Source: a virus
Reading direction: 5' to 3' (one strand)
Virus record (IMG/VR): IMGVR_UViG_3300010885_017642
Coordinates: 1 to 27,739 of that record
Length of the DNA stretch: 27,739 bases
Under the pieces are notes generated by a model. The model saw only the letters and a list, made by a program, of their open reading frames with translations. It was not told the origin of the DNA and searched no databases. A program made the translations under genes and the position numbers. Positions within the stretch are counted from its first letter, which is position 1, and each line of letters begins with the position of its first letter. Shown piece after piece: positions 16,702 to 25,588 of this stretch.

Positions 16702-17208
16702 TTAAGATTTTCTAGGTCTGCCTTTTCTTGGAGCAACTCCTTCGTGGAGCACTTCAATAGTTTCGTCAAACTTAGGAGAAGTATCAGCAGCGTTTTTCTT
16801 TTCTTCCAATACTTCTACTTCAATCCCTGCTTTTTGTTTCAAGCCCATTTCTTGAGCCTTTTGGCTAATAATCTGATCTTGAGCTACAGCAGTAATTTTG
16901 CGAGCTTCATTAGCTCTTTGGATATTTTCTTCATCAGATTGACTAATGCCAGCTTCAATTGCTTCAACGCTAATAGGTTTGCTAAAACGATAGCAAAGAC
17001 CACCAAAACCCTTTTTAACTTGGTTTACTTCCATCAAACCATAAGGCTGATGTTGTTTGATGATAGTGTCAGCTTCTATTTGGGTTTGAACCAATTTAAC
17101 TTGTGCTCCAGCCCGAATTTTGTGTGAGAAAGGTCTTACATTCTCAGGAAGCATATAAGTGAATAAAAAATCTTGTTTACTGCAATTTGCTATATAAAGT
17201 TCCATCAT
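16702..17208 (-). CDS. Conserved phage protein with basic AT-hook-like tail
   Basis: I place the start at the ATG-ATG pair at 17208/17205 (168 or 167 residues), because AGGGG lies just before it and family members begin MELYIANC. A longer reading from 17400 would overlap the capsid gene and run through a terminator. The domain has MELYIANCSKQDFLFTYMLPE, then TQIEADTIIKQHQPYGLMEV and GLCYRFSKPIS, followed by a Glu/Lys-rich helix and a C-terminus RKGRPRKS that looks like an AT-hook. This family recurs next to DUF2184-type capsid genes, function unknown. It is isolated between two terminators, so its expression can be separate. Confidence 0.75.
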   Translation of the reverse strand: MMELYIANCSKQDFLFTYMLPENVRPFSHKIRAGAQVKLVQTQIEADTIIKQHQPYGLMEVNQVKKGFGGLCYRFSKPISVEAIEAGISQSDEENIQRANEARKITAVAQDQIISQKAQEMGLKQKAGIEVEVLEEKKNAADTSPKFDETIEVLHEGVAPRKGRPRKS

Positions 17209-17220
17209 ATTTCCCCTAAT

Positions 17221-17269
17221 GGGTGGGGAACTGATGATGCGGAAGCCTTTTGAGCTTCCCAGCTCCCCA
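17221..17269 (-). promoter_or_regulatory. Structured leader upstream of the MELY-protein gene
   Basis: The minus strand forms an outer stem TGGGGAGCT (17269-17261) with AGTTCCCCA (17232-17224), including one G-U pair that exists only in the minus-strand RNA, and an inner stem GGAAGC/GCTTCC (17259-17254 with 17246-17241) with a 7-base loop. It lies just after the capsid terminator and 13 bases before the start codon region. It may stabilise or process the message. Confidence 0.5.
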
Positions 17270-17310
17270 TAAAGAAAGTTCCCAGCATCACTTGGGTTCT
17301 CAAAACTGTT

Positions 17311-17333
17311 AAAAAACCACCCCGAAGGGTGGT
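17311..17333 (-). terminator. Strong rho-independent terminator after the major capsid gene
   Basis: The minus strand reads ACCACCC-TTCG-GGGTGGT followed by TTTTT: a 7-bp stem closed by a UUCG tetraloop with a U tract. It stands 18 bases after the capsid stop at 17352 and closes the head operon. Confidence 0.93.
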
Positions 17334-17351
17334 CAAAATCCTCACGAGATT

Positions 17352-18377
17352 TTAGTAAGCCGCAGAAATAATTGTCATACCTTCTGGGCGGATACCCCAA
17401 CCAGATGTGCTACGCATTGTGTAGAGGGTAGTAATACCACCGTCTGGCAATGGAGTAGGAATCTCAGTAGGAGCAGCCACATCACAAAGCATCAATGAAG
17501 TTGCAGTTGTGTTAGGTGTCAATGTTGCGAAAATGTTGGTGTTAACACGATCATTTGCACGAGGAATCTTCAGTTCTGGAGCAATCAAGATGATTGCATC
17601 AGTACCGCCATAACCTTGTCCAATGAGTGTGTCATCAGCCGCAAAGCTTACATCATCACCACCTGCCCAAGAAGCAACAGTTTCAACCAAACCAGCGGCA
17701 GTTTCAACACCAGCACCGATACGCTGGAATTGTGTCAAGGACACGATGCCACCGTAAGAGATTTGTTGAATGAAACGCTGTGGAGCTAGGAATACCAAGC
17801 GTAATGGTTGACCAATTTGCAATGTAGTAGTTTTTAAGTTACCAATTGCATTTAGCAAGAACTGAGCCAATTGACCAGAATCCCAAGTGCTATAGCCTGT
17901 GTTGCCATTGCTATCTGCACCCAAGTTGATACGAGTTGCACCAGCAGTATTGAGCAAGCCTTCACCATTGGCTGGGTTGTAGCCATAAAGAAGTGCATTA
18001 CGCAACTGTTGTGCAATGCCTTGACGAGCAGCTAGACGAAGTGCTTCTGGAAGGGCATAACCCCAATTACCAGTAGCAGCTTCATCAAAACTGTCATATT
18101 GAGCACGAGTTTGCAAACGATAAGTAGCTGTGCTAATCATCGAAGGAATAACTGATGCTGAAGGCAATTGATTAGAAGTTGATTGATTTGCTGAAACTTG
18201 AGTAGTTAACTGAAGTTTTTTAGCGTAAACATATAAATCTGCTTCGCCAAGGCGTGGCATTGGGTTCTCTGTTGCCAGAGTTGTAAATGCGCCTGAAGCT
18301 AAACTGTACTGCATGATGATTTCAGGCATCATGAAGTTAGGATTTACTGTTACATACGATGGAGCGAAGCCTGACAT
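17352..18377 (-). CDS. Major capsid protein (DUF2184 type, HK97 fold)
   Basis: The protein has 341 residues. It begins MSGFAPSYVTVNPNFMMPE, then SAYATYRLQTRAQYDSF-like phrases (here STATYRLQTRAQYDSFDEAATG), LRNALLYGYNPANGEGLLN, LVFLAPQRFIQQISYGG and a C-terminal run of beta strands (IILIAPELKIPR; YTMRSTSGWGIRPEGMTIISAAY). These are the hallmarks of DUF2184 capsid proteins that form the icosahedral shell. AAGGA lies 7-8 bases before the ATG. It is preceded by scaffold and decoration genes and ends with a strong terminator. As the most abundant product it would explain that terminator and its G+C-richer codons. Confidence 0.9.
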   Translation of the reverse strand: MSGFAPSYVTVNPNFMMPEIIMQYSLASGAFTTLATENPMPRLGEADLYVYAKKLQLTTQVSANQSTSNQLPSASVIPSMISTATYRLQTRAQYDSFDEAATGNWGYALPEALRLAARQGIAQQLRNALLYGYNPANGEGLLNTAGATRINLGADSNGNTGYSTWDSGQLAQFLLNAIGNLKTTTLQIGQPLRLVFLAPQRFIQQISYGGIVSLTQFQRIGAGVETAAGLVETVASWAGGDDVSFAADDTLIGQGYGGTDAIILIAPELKIPRANDRVNTNIFATLTPNTTATSLMLCDVAAPTEIPTPLPDGGITTLYTMRSTSGWGIRPEGMTIISAAY

Positions 18378-18391
18378 GATCTAGTCCTTTC

Positions 18392-19051
18392 TTAGATTTG
18401 AACAACTGCTACAGGTGCAGCAGATGAGCCACCAACAATGGTATTAGACCAGTTAGCGTTACCAGTAACAGAGCTGTAGTTCACGATCTTGTTACCAGTT
18501 GTGCTGATACGCAAGATTTTGCAAGGAACAGCAAAGTTGCTTGTAGAGGTTGTTGTTAAACGGTTGTTTGTTACATCCCAATAAACAGTTTCAACAATAG
18601 AAGAACCTGCCAAAGCAACAACTGATGAATCGCAAGGCAATGGAATACGAGCACCGCTACCAAAACGGTAGAAGTTCACGCTCATGCCGGGAGAAAACAA
18701 AGGAGCTGTGCTTTGTGGGGTTGTAATACCACCGAAAGCTTGGTTATATACAGAAATACCTGTTGGAGCAATTGAAGCTGTAGCTTGAATAACTGTTCCA
18801 CCAAGTGTGTCAGTACCGGGTTGAGTATCACCAGCATAAAAGCCAGTTTGTGCAGTTGGGATGATCTCAGCAATTGGGAAACCGCCCCATAAAGGAGTAG
18901 TTGCAGAAGTTGAGAGAACACCACCAGCTAACGCAAACTTAACTGCTGGATCGTCTTGTGCATCACCTTGTGTAAAACCAGTTGAGTTGACATTAAATAA
19001 GCCAGCAGCATTGGTTGTTACCATTGGTTGGAGAGAAATTTGTGCGGTCAT
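18392..19051 (-). CDS. Capsid decoration / structural cement-like protein
   Basis: The protein has 219 residues and is low in charge, rich in Gly, Thr, Ser, Ala. Motifs FTQGDAQDDPAVKFALAGGVLS and TPLWGGFPIAEIIP at the start and VYWDVTNNRL ... KILRIST at the end fit small capsid-stabilising proteins made beside capsid genes. The gene lies between scaffold (9-base gap) and capsid (14-base gap). It probably decorates or cements the capsid surface. DUF2190-like cement proteins are an alternative family; I cannot separate them by eye. Confidence 0.7.
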   Translation of the reverse strand: MTAQISLQPMVTTNAAGLFNVNSTGFTQGDAQDDPAVKFALAGGVLSTSATTPLWGGFPIAEIIPTAQTGFYAGDTQPGTDTLGGTVIQATASIAPTGISVYNQAFGGITTPQSTAPLFSPGMSVNFYRFGSGARIPLPCDSSVVALAGSSIVETVYWDVTNNRLTTTSTSNFAVPCKILRISTTGNKIVNYSSVTGNANWSNTIVGGSSAAPVAVVQI

Positions 19052-19060
19052 GGCTTATCC

Positions 19061-19819
19061 TTAACGCTTAAAATTTTCGGTATGAAATTTAACTACCCGT
19101 GAAGCTGGGAGTTTAAATTCGCCTAACCATGCTTCCATATCACCACGGAACTCTGTGATTGTACGACCAGCACGGTCTGTTTTGTGTAATTCGATCAATT
19201 GACCTTTGCCAATTGCTCCAGTTCCACGAGAAGCAGCTACAGCATCAGCATATACACGCTTTTCAACGATAGAAAGCATAGCTTCATCTTTGATTGCGTT
19301 AATGTTGACATTCTTCATTTCATCGCTATGAGCTTGCAAACCACGAACCATACGCTTTCGGTAAGCCATTAAGCTTTCGCCTTGCAATGGGCGTGAAGCA
19401 GATTTGCCAAAAGCTGAGTAAACAGAATCGGCTTTAGCTTGGCAATCTGCGTAAGCGGCTTCATCTTCATCACACTTTTTGGCTTCTTCATCTTCATCCA
19501 TTTTGGATTTAGATTCTTCTTCTTCTTCTTCGTCTGGCTTAATTTCACCAGCCATGCCATGAACTACTGGATTAGAGCCTTCTGCATCAGATTTCTCTGT
19601 TGGAGCAGGTTTTTCCATTTCGTCAGCCTTCATTGGCATCTCTTTATCTTCGTCAGATTTAGCTTTTTTATCAGCTGCAGTGACTAGGGGTGGAGCAGGT
19701 AAGTTGCTTTTAGCTTCCATTTCATCTAAGCGGGTAATTGTTTTACCCAACAAAGACATAATGGCATCCAATTTATCGCCTTGGGCATCTGCCTTTGGCT
19801 CAATCATATTTTCAGTCAT
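19061..19819 (-). CDS. Capsid scaffold protein
   Basis: The protein has 252 residues. It starts within the last codons of the protease gene (8-base overlap), which suggests coupled translation. Residues 1-35 form a helix (KLDAIMSLLGKTITRLDEMEAK), 40-120 are low-complexity and very acidic (KPDEEEEEESKSKMDEDEEAKKCDEDE, shown in part), and the C-terminal 130 residues are helical with the phrase SRPLQGESLMAYRKRMVRGLQ. The order protease-scaffold-decoration-capsid is typical. The protein would form the inner core on which capsid subunits assemble, then be cut by the protease. Confidence 0.78.
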   Translation of the reverse strand: MTENMIEPKADAQGDKLDAIMSLLGKTITRLDEMEAKSNLPAPPLVTAADKKAKSDEDKEMPMKADEMEKPAPTEKSDAEGSNPVVHGMAGEIKPDEEEEEESKSKMDEDEEAKKCDEDEAAYADCQAKADSVYSAFGKSASRPLQGESLMAYRKRMVRGLQAHSDEMKNVNINAIKDEAMLSIVEKRVYADAVAASRGTGAIGKGQLIELHKTDRAGRTITEFRGDMEAWLGEFKLPASRVVKFHTENFKR

Positions 19820-21644
19820 TTTCAGACACCTCAGGGTTAGTTAATAAAACTCCGGCAGCTTCGCCACCTTTGTCCCACACACCTTTAGATCCACGAGCTT
19901 TCGTTACGATAGCTATATGATCTAAAAGGAATGGCACACCTTCTATCAAGAGTGGCTCGCCATTCTCAGTAGTTAGTGTAATGTTACCAGCAGTATTGTC
20001 AAATACAACTGCTGGGGAAGTCGAAATCTCGCCTTCACAAATTTCATTTATTGCATCTTGGTCGTAAATCTTTGCAATGCCCCAAACTTCATCACCTTTG
20101 ATGTAGGGGAGCATGATTGAACCAACTGCACGATTTTTAAATTCTTCTGGTGTTAATACTTGCGTATCAGGATGATCCATGATGACTGTCAATCCATTAC
20201 AACGCTCTAAGAATTGTTCATTCAAATAAAGTGATGGATCACGCCATACATTTTCTTGAATACTTGATCTATAAGCCAAGCCTGTGCCAGTAATACGGAT
20301 GGCAAACAAGCCAATGTTGGCATACATTTGCGGACTAGCCAAAATTCCTTGACTAATCAATTTAGCAATATCGGTTTCAGTCTTAGCCAATGCCACTTTA
20401 AACGCAGTTTCAATACCGGGATGAAGTGGTAATGGTGGAACAGTCGGACTGCACCAATCGTAACCTGATGATTCATAGTTTAGGGTTACTGATTCTTTAG
20501 GAAAGTTTCGTGCCACATAGTAGGCAAACTGTCCATCGTCATACAAAAGCTCTAAATTGCCTTTGTAGTCGATTCCAGTTTCTTCCTTACATTCCCTTCG
20601 GGCTGTTTCTTCTAGGCTCTCATTGCCCTTCTGATGCCCACCGGGGACACACCAAGTAGAAGGGTAATCACCTCCACCTGCGCCCCTACGAATCATTAGG
20701 ACTTCTTCATCTGGAGTAATAAACATAATCCCTGAAGCTCTACCTTGTGCTCCGCCCATATTATCTTCGGGCTTTACATCTACAGGTGGCGCAGGGATTA
20801 AATGAATATTTTCTTCAATAGCTTCATCTGATTTTGGAACGCAATTAGGCACTTCTTTGCCATTCTTTTCTTTCATGCCAAACTGTTCATAGCCTTCCCA
20901 GCAAGGATCATCATCGGGAATAGCTTCTGCATAGTCAATTAAAGCATCCAAAAATTCTTCGGCAGTACTTTCCATTGCATCATCATCGCATTTCCATTTA
21001 CGCAATGACTTATTGATTCTGGAGTTAGGATCGTTGGCTGTCTTTTCAGAAGTCAATTTAGCTTTCATGCCCTTCATCCGAGCACAAAATGACTTTTTGC
21101 GTGATCCGCCTTCAGGCTGTGGGGCTTTTAAATGACCGCCATGAGCTTTATTGTAGGATTCTCTGCCTTTTTCATTCAAACCGCCATTCTTGTTCTTGCC
21201 TTCTTTAGTCTGCCAAGCTTCCGAATCATCTTCTTTACAATCATTTTCAGGAACTTTACAATCATCACCGCCCAACTTTACAATTGCTTCATCTTGCTTC
21301 ATTGTAGAAATATGCTGGGCAATTTGACGGAGCTTATCTCCCATATCCCTGATCTGAAGCTTTTTAAGGTCGTGGCTTAGACTGCCAGTTCTAACTGTGA
21401 TGTTATCGTCTTTAAATTCAGGAGTAGATAAAACTGTTGGCTCATCAGGGATTTCGTCACCCTTGATTTGTTTAGCCAACATTTCATTTAGTAACAATTG
21501 ATTAAGCCATTCTAAATTTTCGGTTTCACTATCGTCTTTATGCTTAATAAACTTTTCGCCTACTGATTTCGGAATACCAATATTAGAATGACCTGATGCC
21601 GCAGCATACATAGCTTTTCTTTGTTGTTCCGATTTAAATGGCAT
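19812..21644 (-). CDS. Multidomain prohead maturation protease with embedded NUDIX domain
   Basis: The protein has 610 residues. Residues 1-30 (MPFKSEQQRKAMYAAASGH) form a small conserved N-terminal motif. Residues 145-218 resemble the DUF6321 domain (GLNEKGRESYNKAHGGHLKAP ... KKSFCARMKGMK). Residues 249-270 hold GYEQFGMKEKNGKEVPNCVP. Residues 303-395 are a NUDIX hydrolase with a complete box at 336-358 (G-5x-E-7x-RECKEETGI). Residues 440-595 are DUF2213-like, a herpes/HK97-type maturation protease: MDHP (His491), EISTSP (Ser541/543) and LLDHIAIV (His576) are candidate active-site residues. It would process scaffold and capsid. The NUDIX part, if active, would hydrolyse a nucleoside-diphosphate-X substrate. 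The gene follows MuF by 11 bases. Confidence 0.83.
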   Translation of the reverse strand: MPFKSEQQRKAMYAAASGHSNIGIPKSVGEKFIKHKDDSETENLEWLNQLLLNEMLAKQIKGDEIPDEPTVLSTPEFKDDNITVRTGSLSHDLKKLQIRDMGDKLRQIAQHISTMKQDEAIVKLGGDDCKVPENDCKEDDSEAWQTKEGKNKNGGLNEKGRESYNKAHGGHLKAPQPEGGSRKKSFCARMKGMKAKLTSEKTANDPNSRINKSLRKWKCDDDAMESTAEEFLDALIDYAEAIPDDDPCWEGYEQFGMKEKNGKEVPNCVPKSDEAIEENIHLIPAPPVDVKPEDNMGGAQGRASGIMFITPDEEVLMIRRGAGGGDYPSTWCVPGGHQKGNESLEETARRECKEETGIDYKGNLELLYDDGQFAYYVARNFPKESVTLNYESSGYDWCSPTVPPLPLHPGIETAFKVALAKTETDIAKLISQGILASPQMYANIGLFAIRITGTGLAYRSSIQENVWRDPSLYLNEQFLERCNGLTVIMDHPDTQVLTPEEFKNRAVGSIMLPYIKGDEVWGIAKIYDQDAINEICEGEISTSPAVVFDNTAGNITLTTENGEPLLIEGVPFLLDHIAIVTKARGSKGVWDKGGEAAGVLLTNPEVSEND

Positions 21645-21655
21645 AAGGCAATACC

Positions 21656-22453
21656 CTAAGTATTTTTTGGTGATTGTAACGCCAATAAACCCTTTTTGGT
21701 TAATAAATCTTTAACCTGACGCAAGTGATACAAATACACATAATTACACCGACACATTACTTCCTCACCGGGAGAAGTAATATCGTCAGTATATCCGTTT
21801 ACAGGATTTATGTAACCTTCTTTAACTGCCCATGAATCTCTAATTGCGTAAATCTTATCATCACGCTCTTTATGATCTTTTCGGTAGTCATAATTCATTT
21901 GTCGCCAATGACTATGCCAGCGAGCCGCAATAGCTCCATTATCTACAGCCACAATATCGTTAATATTACTGATTAACTTATGGGTCTGGTCAATAATCAC
22001 CCGTCTTTGTTTAAAGGCAATATCACTCATGCCTTTTTTAATTCGAGCTTTCTCTTTTGGAGTAGGTTTAATCTTTGTTCCGCCAGCAGGAATAGAAGTA
22101 GCCCAGCCCTCAAATCTACGGAGCACCATTCTGATAGATTGCTCCCTGTCATCCTTAATCAGATTAGCTGAAGCAATAATCCGTCTATCTAATTCTGCTC
22201 TAAGCTTTCCTGATAACTTGCTGATGTCGTACTTGCTGACTTCCTTGCTGACTAATCCATTTTTGGTAACAAGCCGATTGAACGCAACCTTCAAAGCCTT
22301 TTCCATCTTCTGTTGCATCTCTTGTTCGCTCATTAAATGCTGATGGGCGGACAGTTTGATCTGCAAAAGCCACTTATCAAGGCGGTTCACATCATCAAAC
22401 CCATGCTTGAGAAAGTCGGCAATAGCCTGATTGATTACCTCAAAAAAGGTCAT
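21656..22453 (-). CDS. Phage head morphogenesis protein (MuF-like, minor head protein)
   Basis: The protein has 265 residues and overlaps the portal gene by 4 bases. It is helical and basic through 1-190, with the MuF-type end: RWHSHWRQMNYDYRKDHKERDD ... IRDSWAVKEGY ... SPGEEVMCRCNYVYLYHLR. The Cys-X-Cys (CRC) near residue 235 and the preceding PGE are conserved in MuF C-terminal domains. Such minor head proteins bind the portal and help head assembly and DNA ejection. The order portal-MuF-protease is canonical. Confidence 0.82.
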   Translation of the reverse strand: MTFFEVINQAIADFLKHGFDDVNRLDKWLLQIKLSAHQHLMSEQEMQQKMEKALKVAFNRLVTKNGLVSKEVSKYDISKLSGKLRAELDRRIIASANLIKDDREQSIRMVLRRFEGWATSIPAGGTKIKPTPKEKARIKKGMSDIAFKQRRVIIDQTHKLISNINDIVAVDNGAIAARWHSHWRQMNYDYRKDHKERDDKIYAIRDSWAVKEGYINPVNGYTDDITSPGEEVMCRCNYVYLYHLRQVKDLLTKKGLLALQSPKNT

Positions 22454-23865
22454 CTTGTGCTCGGTTTAGGAATCTTTTCTTCTTCAGGCTGAACTACAGG
22501 CGGTTCATATTCTGCTATTTCTTCATAATCTAGGTCTAAGTCGGATACAAAGGCATCAGGCATCTCGTTCAGGTTATCTGCCATCCATTGGATGATCTTG
22601 GCTTTATTGTTCTGATCCACGCTAGGCATGATGGTTCTAGCAATCTCAGTCAAGCCCTTCAAGCGGACATCATTAGCACTAGCTTTCTCAGAATCAGGTT
22701 CATCGAGCAAGCTTTCCCATTCAGGCTTAAATTCATCTTTCCACTTATAAAACGCTTCTTCGTAGCTCATATCCTTATACATTTCAGGATAGGCATTTTT
22801 GACGGCTTCATAAAACTGTTGATTCCAAGCCCTGTGCATCACGATATTGTCGAAGAAGTCAAATAGGGTTCTCATATCTTCCCTGATTCCGTCAACATAT
22901 TGCATGATGGCTTTGGCATCTTCTGAGCCTTCACCGAAACCATTAGTCAGGGCTTCATCCTTTAGCAACATCGCTGGAACATCTGAAGCCGCAGCGATAT
23001 TGGCGATAATGTTATCTCTGGCTGTGGTCATAGCCGTTGAAGTGTTATTCAGGTCAATAGCTGTGATTTCTTCCTCAATGTCGATAGATAGGACATTATT
23101 GGTAGTGCCAGTTTGTAATGCAGTCCGTTTGATTCCTGCGGCAATCTGCATAGCTCTATTGACGATACTGTTTGATTGCTTCATTTTGGCAACCAACAGT
23201 CCAGCTTTAACAGTTACCATGTCATCCGTAATCATGGATTGGACATAAGACTTCATTGGGTATAAAGCCCGTTGGAAGATAGATCTGCCAGTAAAGCCGA
23301 AGGCTGAAGATTGGAATCTCAGGTAAATCGGGGTATTGTTAAACACCACGCAACTACGGCTTGGGTGATAGGGCTGTCCAGCAGCGGTTATCGTTGGTAA
23401 TGGCTTTTGGAAGTCAGGAGCGTTAGGATTCTGATTGGTAACAATTGAGCCAGCTAAGTTAAGCGGATCTAATTGATTGAAGTACAGATTAAGGTCAGGC
23501 AATTTCCAAGGATCAATTGGTTCGGTAGTAGGAATACCTTCAGCACCAAAGACAATAGCTCCTGCCCCGTACACACGAGTAATATACATAACATCACGAA
23601 TATGATTGGTCGCACCTAAACTGTCCCATTCTTTCTGAAATGCCCTAATGAGCATATCTTTCGGATGAATATCAATATTGATAATCCTTGGTTTGCTTAA
23701 TGCTAACCTTACAGGCTTTTCGATCATTTTGCCACCTAGGGGATGAAACTCCCAAAGCGTTTTGCAAATTTCATAGCCTACAGAAGCACCGGGCGTGATC
23801 TCTGAAGTCAGAATGGCATTTAACGCTGAAGGAACACCCGAATAGTTGATGCTAATATCTGCCAT
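22450..23865 (-). CDS. Portal protein (DUF1073-like)
   Basis: The protein has 471 residues. It has the portal pattern: YEICKTLWEFHPLGGKMIEKPV, HIRDVMYITRVYGAGAIVFG, then NQLDPLNL, FNNTPIYLRF, GRSIFQRALYPMKSYV, a helical clip region with IANIAAASDVPAMLLKDEALTNGFGEG, and a Pro/Glu-rich tail (EYEPPVVQPEEEKIPKP). These phrases match DUF1073/HI1409 portals. The dodecamer would form the DNA channel and the motor docking site. It lies 2 bases after the large terminase and overlaps MuF by 4 bases. Confidence 0.87.
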   Translation of the reverse strand: MADISINYSGVPSALNAILTSEITPGASVGYEICKTLWEFHPLGGKMIEKPVRLALSKPRIINIDIHPKDMLIRAFQKEWDSLGATNHIRDVMYITRVYGAGAIVFGAEGIPTTEPIDPWKLPDLNLYFNQLDPLNLAGSIVTNQNPNAPDFQKPLPTITAAGQPYHPSRSCVVFNNTPIYLRFQSSAFGFTGRSIFQRALYPMKSYVQSMITDDMVTVKAGLLVAKMKQSNSIVNRAMQIAAGIKRTALQTGTTNNVLSIDIEEEITAIDLNNTSTAMTTARDNIIANIAAASDVPAMLLKDEALTNGFGEGSEDAKAIMQYVDGIREDMRTLFDFFDNIVMHRAWNQQFYEAVKNAYPEMYKDMSYEEAFYKWKDEFKPEWESLLDEPDSEKASANDVRLKGLTEIARTIMPSVDQNNKAKIIQWMADNLNEMPDAFVSDLDLDYEEIAEYEPPVVQPEEEKIPKPSTR

Positions 23866-23867
23866 TT

Positions 23868-25160
23868 TTAAAATCCTTCTCTATTACCGCAAGTAATCGC
23901 TAAACCATAGACCATGCAATCGAGCAAATCGTCAGCCCTAGAATGGGCATCTTTATCGCCAATCCTAAAGGTAGTTACCTGCGAAAGCAAATGATTTCTA
24001 GTAGCTCCCTTGAAACTCAATAGCTTGTCATAAGCGTGTTGTGATATTTTAATCATTCCTTGCTCGAAATAGCTAGAAACAGAAATAGCCCTTTCGTCTT
24101 TGCCTACACTTGTCAGCTTGGAATCGATCTTATTGGTATTCCAACCCTTGTTTGCGCCTTGCTGGAGCAAGATAGAGCCAGTAGAAGCATCCTCGATCCA
24201 AATACCCATTGGGGAATATCTTCCGCCACATTGCTTATGGTATTGCTCAACGAGTTCAAACTGTGATGGCATCCAGCTTTCCAGTAAAGCTCCGTCTACC
24301 TGAATCACATCATAATCCAGTATCGTGATCTTATATCCTGCATCGGCAAAGTCATCGTAGGTGAAATAGATGATGGCTGTTCCGTCATGCTCCTGTCCAC
24401 CTTTGATGGCGGTGTCCATAACTGCATAGACATAATCGCATCGTTCAGGATATGGAACAGGCTTGCCGTCTACCAACAGTTTGTCAATTCCGAAGAACGC
24501 TTCTCCACCCCAATCAATAAACTCTGCGAGGTATTCCTGCTTATAGACTAGAGGATGGCTAGTAATGCGGAGCTTTTCCAGTTCAGTAGCTGGAAGGTAA
24601 GGATTGATAGCCGAAGGCGCATGAAAGTCTACAAACTCATGTTCAGGTTCGTTGCATATCCGCCAAAAGAAATTCTCACTATCAATTCCATTTGGTGTGC
24701 TTCCTGCCCAACATTCGCCAACATAATCCAAGAGCGTAGGCTTGATAGCGGTTTCCCATATCTTCATCATGTTAGAGTTTTTAGCGAAGGCTACCTCATC
24801 GAGCATGACTACATGGTATTTCCTAGATCTGCCTGCCCGTTCATTTTCTAATGACCAGAAGTCTATCCTGCCACCTGTCTTAGTTCTAATGATGCCCTGC
24901 GTTCTACTTTGACCGCTAACAATCGGAGCGATCATCTCACTTATTTCTGTATAGGCTTCTGATAACAGTTTGAATGATGGAGCGAACCAGCCGACATTCT
25001 TTCCCTCTGCTACCTTACGGCAAGCAATAGCCTGCATCATTGCCGTCTTGCCCATCCTTCGACCAGCTCTTAATGCGGTGAATCTTCCCCTGCCATCCCA
25101 TGCTTTTTTCTGCCCTTCGTGAAATGTAGGCAGGAATATTTCATAGTCGTAAGCATCCAT
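23868..25160 (-). CDS. terL: Terminase large subunit
   Basis: The protein has 430 residues. Walker A is at 31-40 (RAGRRMGKTA), Walker B at 117-122 (VVMLDE), and the coupling motif is around AGSTPNG (152-158). The nuclease half shows Asp249 in AVMDTAI, Glu323-Asp324 in IWIEDASTG and Asp410/411 in SRADDLLDCMVYG, the expected RNase H-like metal ligands. It is the packaging ATPase and headful or cos nuclease. Its ATG shares one base with the stop of the small subunit (TAATG), so the pair is translationally coupled. Confidence 0.95.
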   Translation of the reverse strand: MDAYDYEIFLPTFHEGQKKAWDGRGRFTALRAGRRMGKTAMMQAIACRKVAEGKNVGWFAPSFKLLSEAYTEISEMIAPIVSGQSRTQGIIRTKTGGRIDFWSLENERAGRSRKYHVVMLDEVAFAKNSNMMKIWETAIKPTLLDYVGECWAGSTPNGIDSENFFWRICNEPEHEFVDFHAPSAINPYLPATELEKLRITSHPLVYKQEYLAEFIDWGGEAFFGIDKLLVDGKPVPYPERCDYVYAVMDTAIKGGQEHDGTAIIYFTYDDFADAGYKITILDYDVIQVDGALLESWMPSQFELVEQYHKQCGGRYSPMGIWIEDASTGSILLQQGANKGWNTNKIDSKLTSVGKDERAISVSSYFEQGMIKISQHAYDKLLSFKGATRNHLLSQVTTFRIGDKDAHSRADDLLDCMVYGLAITCGNREGF

Positions 25161-25573
25161 TAGCTTTTTGATTCGACCTTAATGTCGGAATCAGGACCAC
25201 CATGAATCCTGATATTGAGCGTGCCTGAATCTGAATAGGTTGGCTCTGGACTATCACGCCATCCGCCCTGACATTTCAGATAGAACAGAATGGAAGTCGT
25301 ATCCATCGCCATTGCTTTCTCCATGAGCTTCTCAGCCACCATAGCGACACCTTTTGCCTTGCCAGCTTTTATAGCTTCCGCAAACTCTGGAAATTTTGCC
25401 TTCTTTTCATATAGCGTGGATTCACCCATGCCTAATGCAAGGGCTATTTGATTCTGTGTTAATCCCTGTGATGCGAGTAACTCTGCCTGATCTATTACCT
25501 CTTTAGTAATTTCAAACTCAGGTCTACCTACAGGGTTTGCTATATCGGTAGATGAATTAGTTTCTTCGCTCAT
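25160..25573 (-). CDS. terS: Terminase small subunit
   Basis: The protein has 137 residues. A helix-turn-helix lies at about 33-60 (ELLASQGLTQNQIALALGMGESTLYEKKAKFPEF, shown only as a pattern), preceded by GRPEFEI. A helical middle (GKAKGVAMVAEKLMEKAM) and the phrase STSILFYLKCQGGWRD-like (here TTSILFYLKCQGGWRD) follow; this is typical of helix-turn-helix small terminases that recognise packaging sites. An AGGTAA ribosome site lies just before the ATG. It ends in the TAATG overlap with terL. A hairpin with a U run stands directly upstream. Confidence 0.88.
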   Translation of the reverse strand: MSEETNSSTDIANPVGRPEFEITKEVIDQAELLASQGLTQNQIALALGMGESTLYEKKAKFPEFAEAIKAGKAKGVAMVAEKLMEKAMAMDTTSILFYLKCQGGWRDSPEPTYSDSGTLNIRIHGGPDSDIKVESKS

Positions 25574-25588
25574 AGTGCGTTACCTGTT

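Noticed and set aside
17224-17269. Hammerhead ribozyme on the plus strand because of CTGATGA
   Set aside because: The stem II and GAAA core that must follow are absent, and the fold is better on the minus strand.
17209-17400. Longer start for the MELY-protein gene at 17400
   Set aside because: It would overlap the capsid gene and pass through a strong terminator, and family-like sequence and ribosome site point to 17208/17205.
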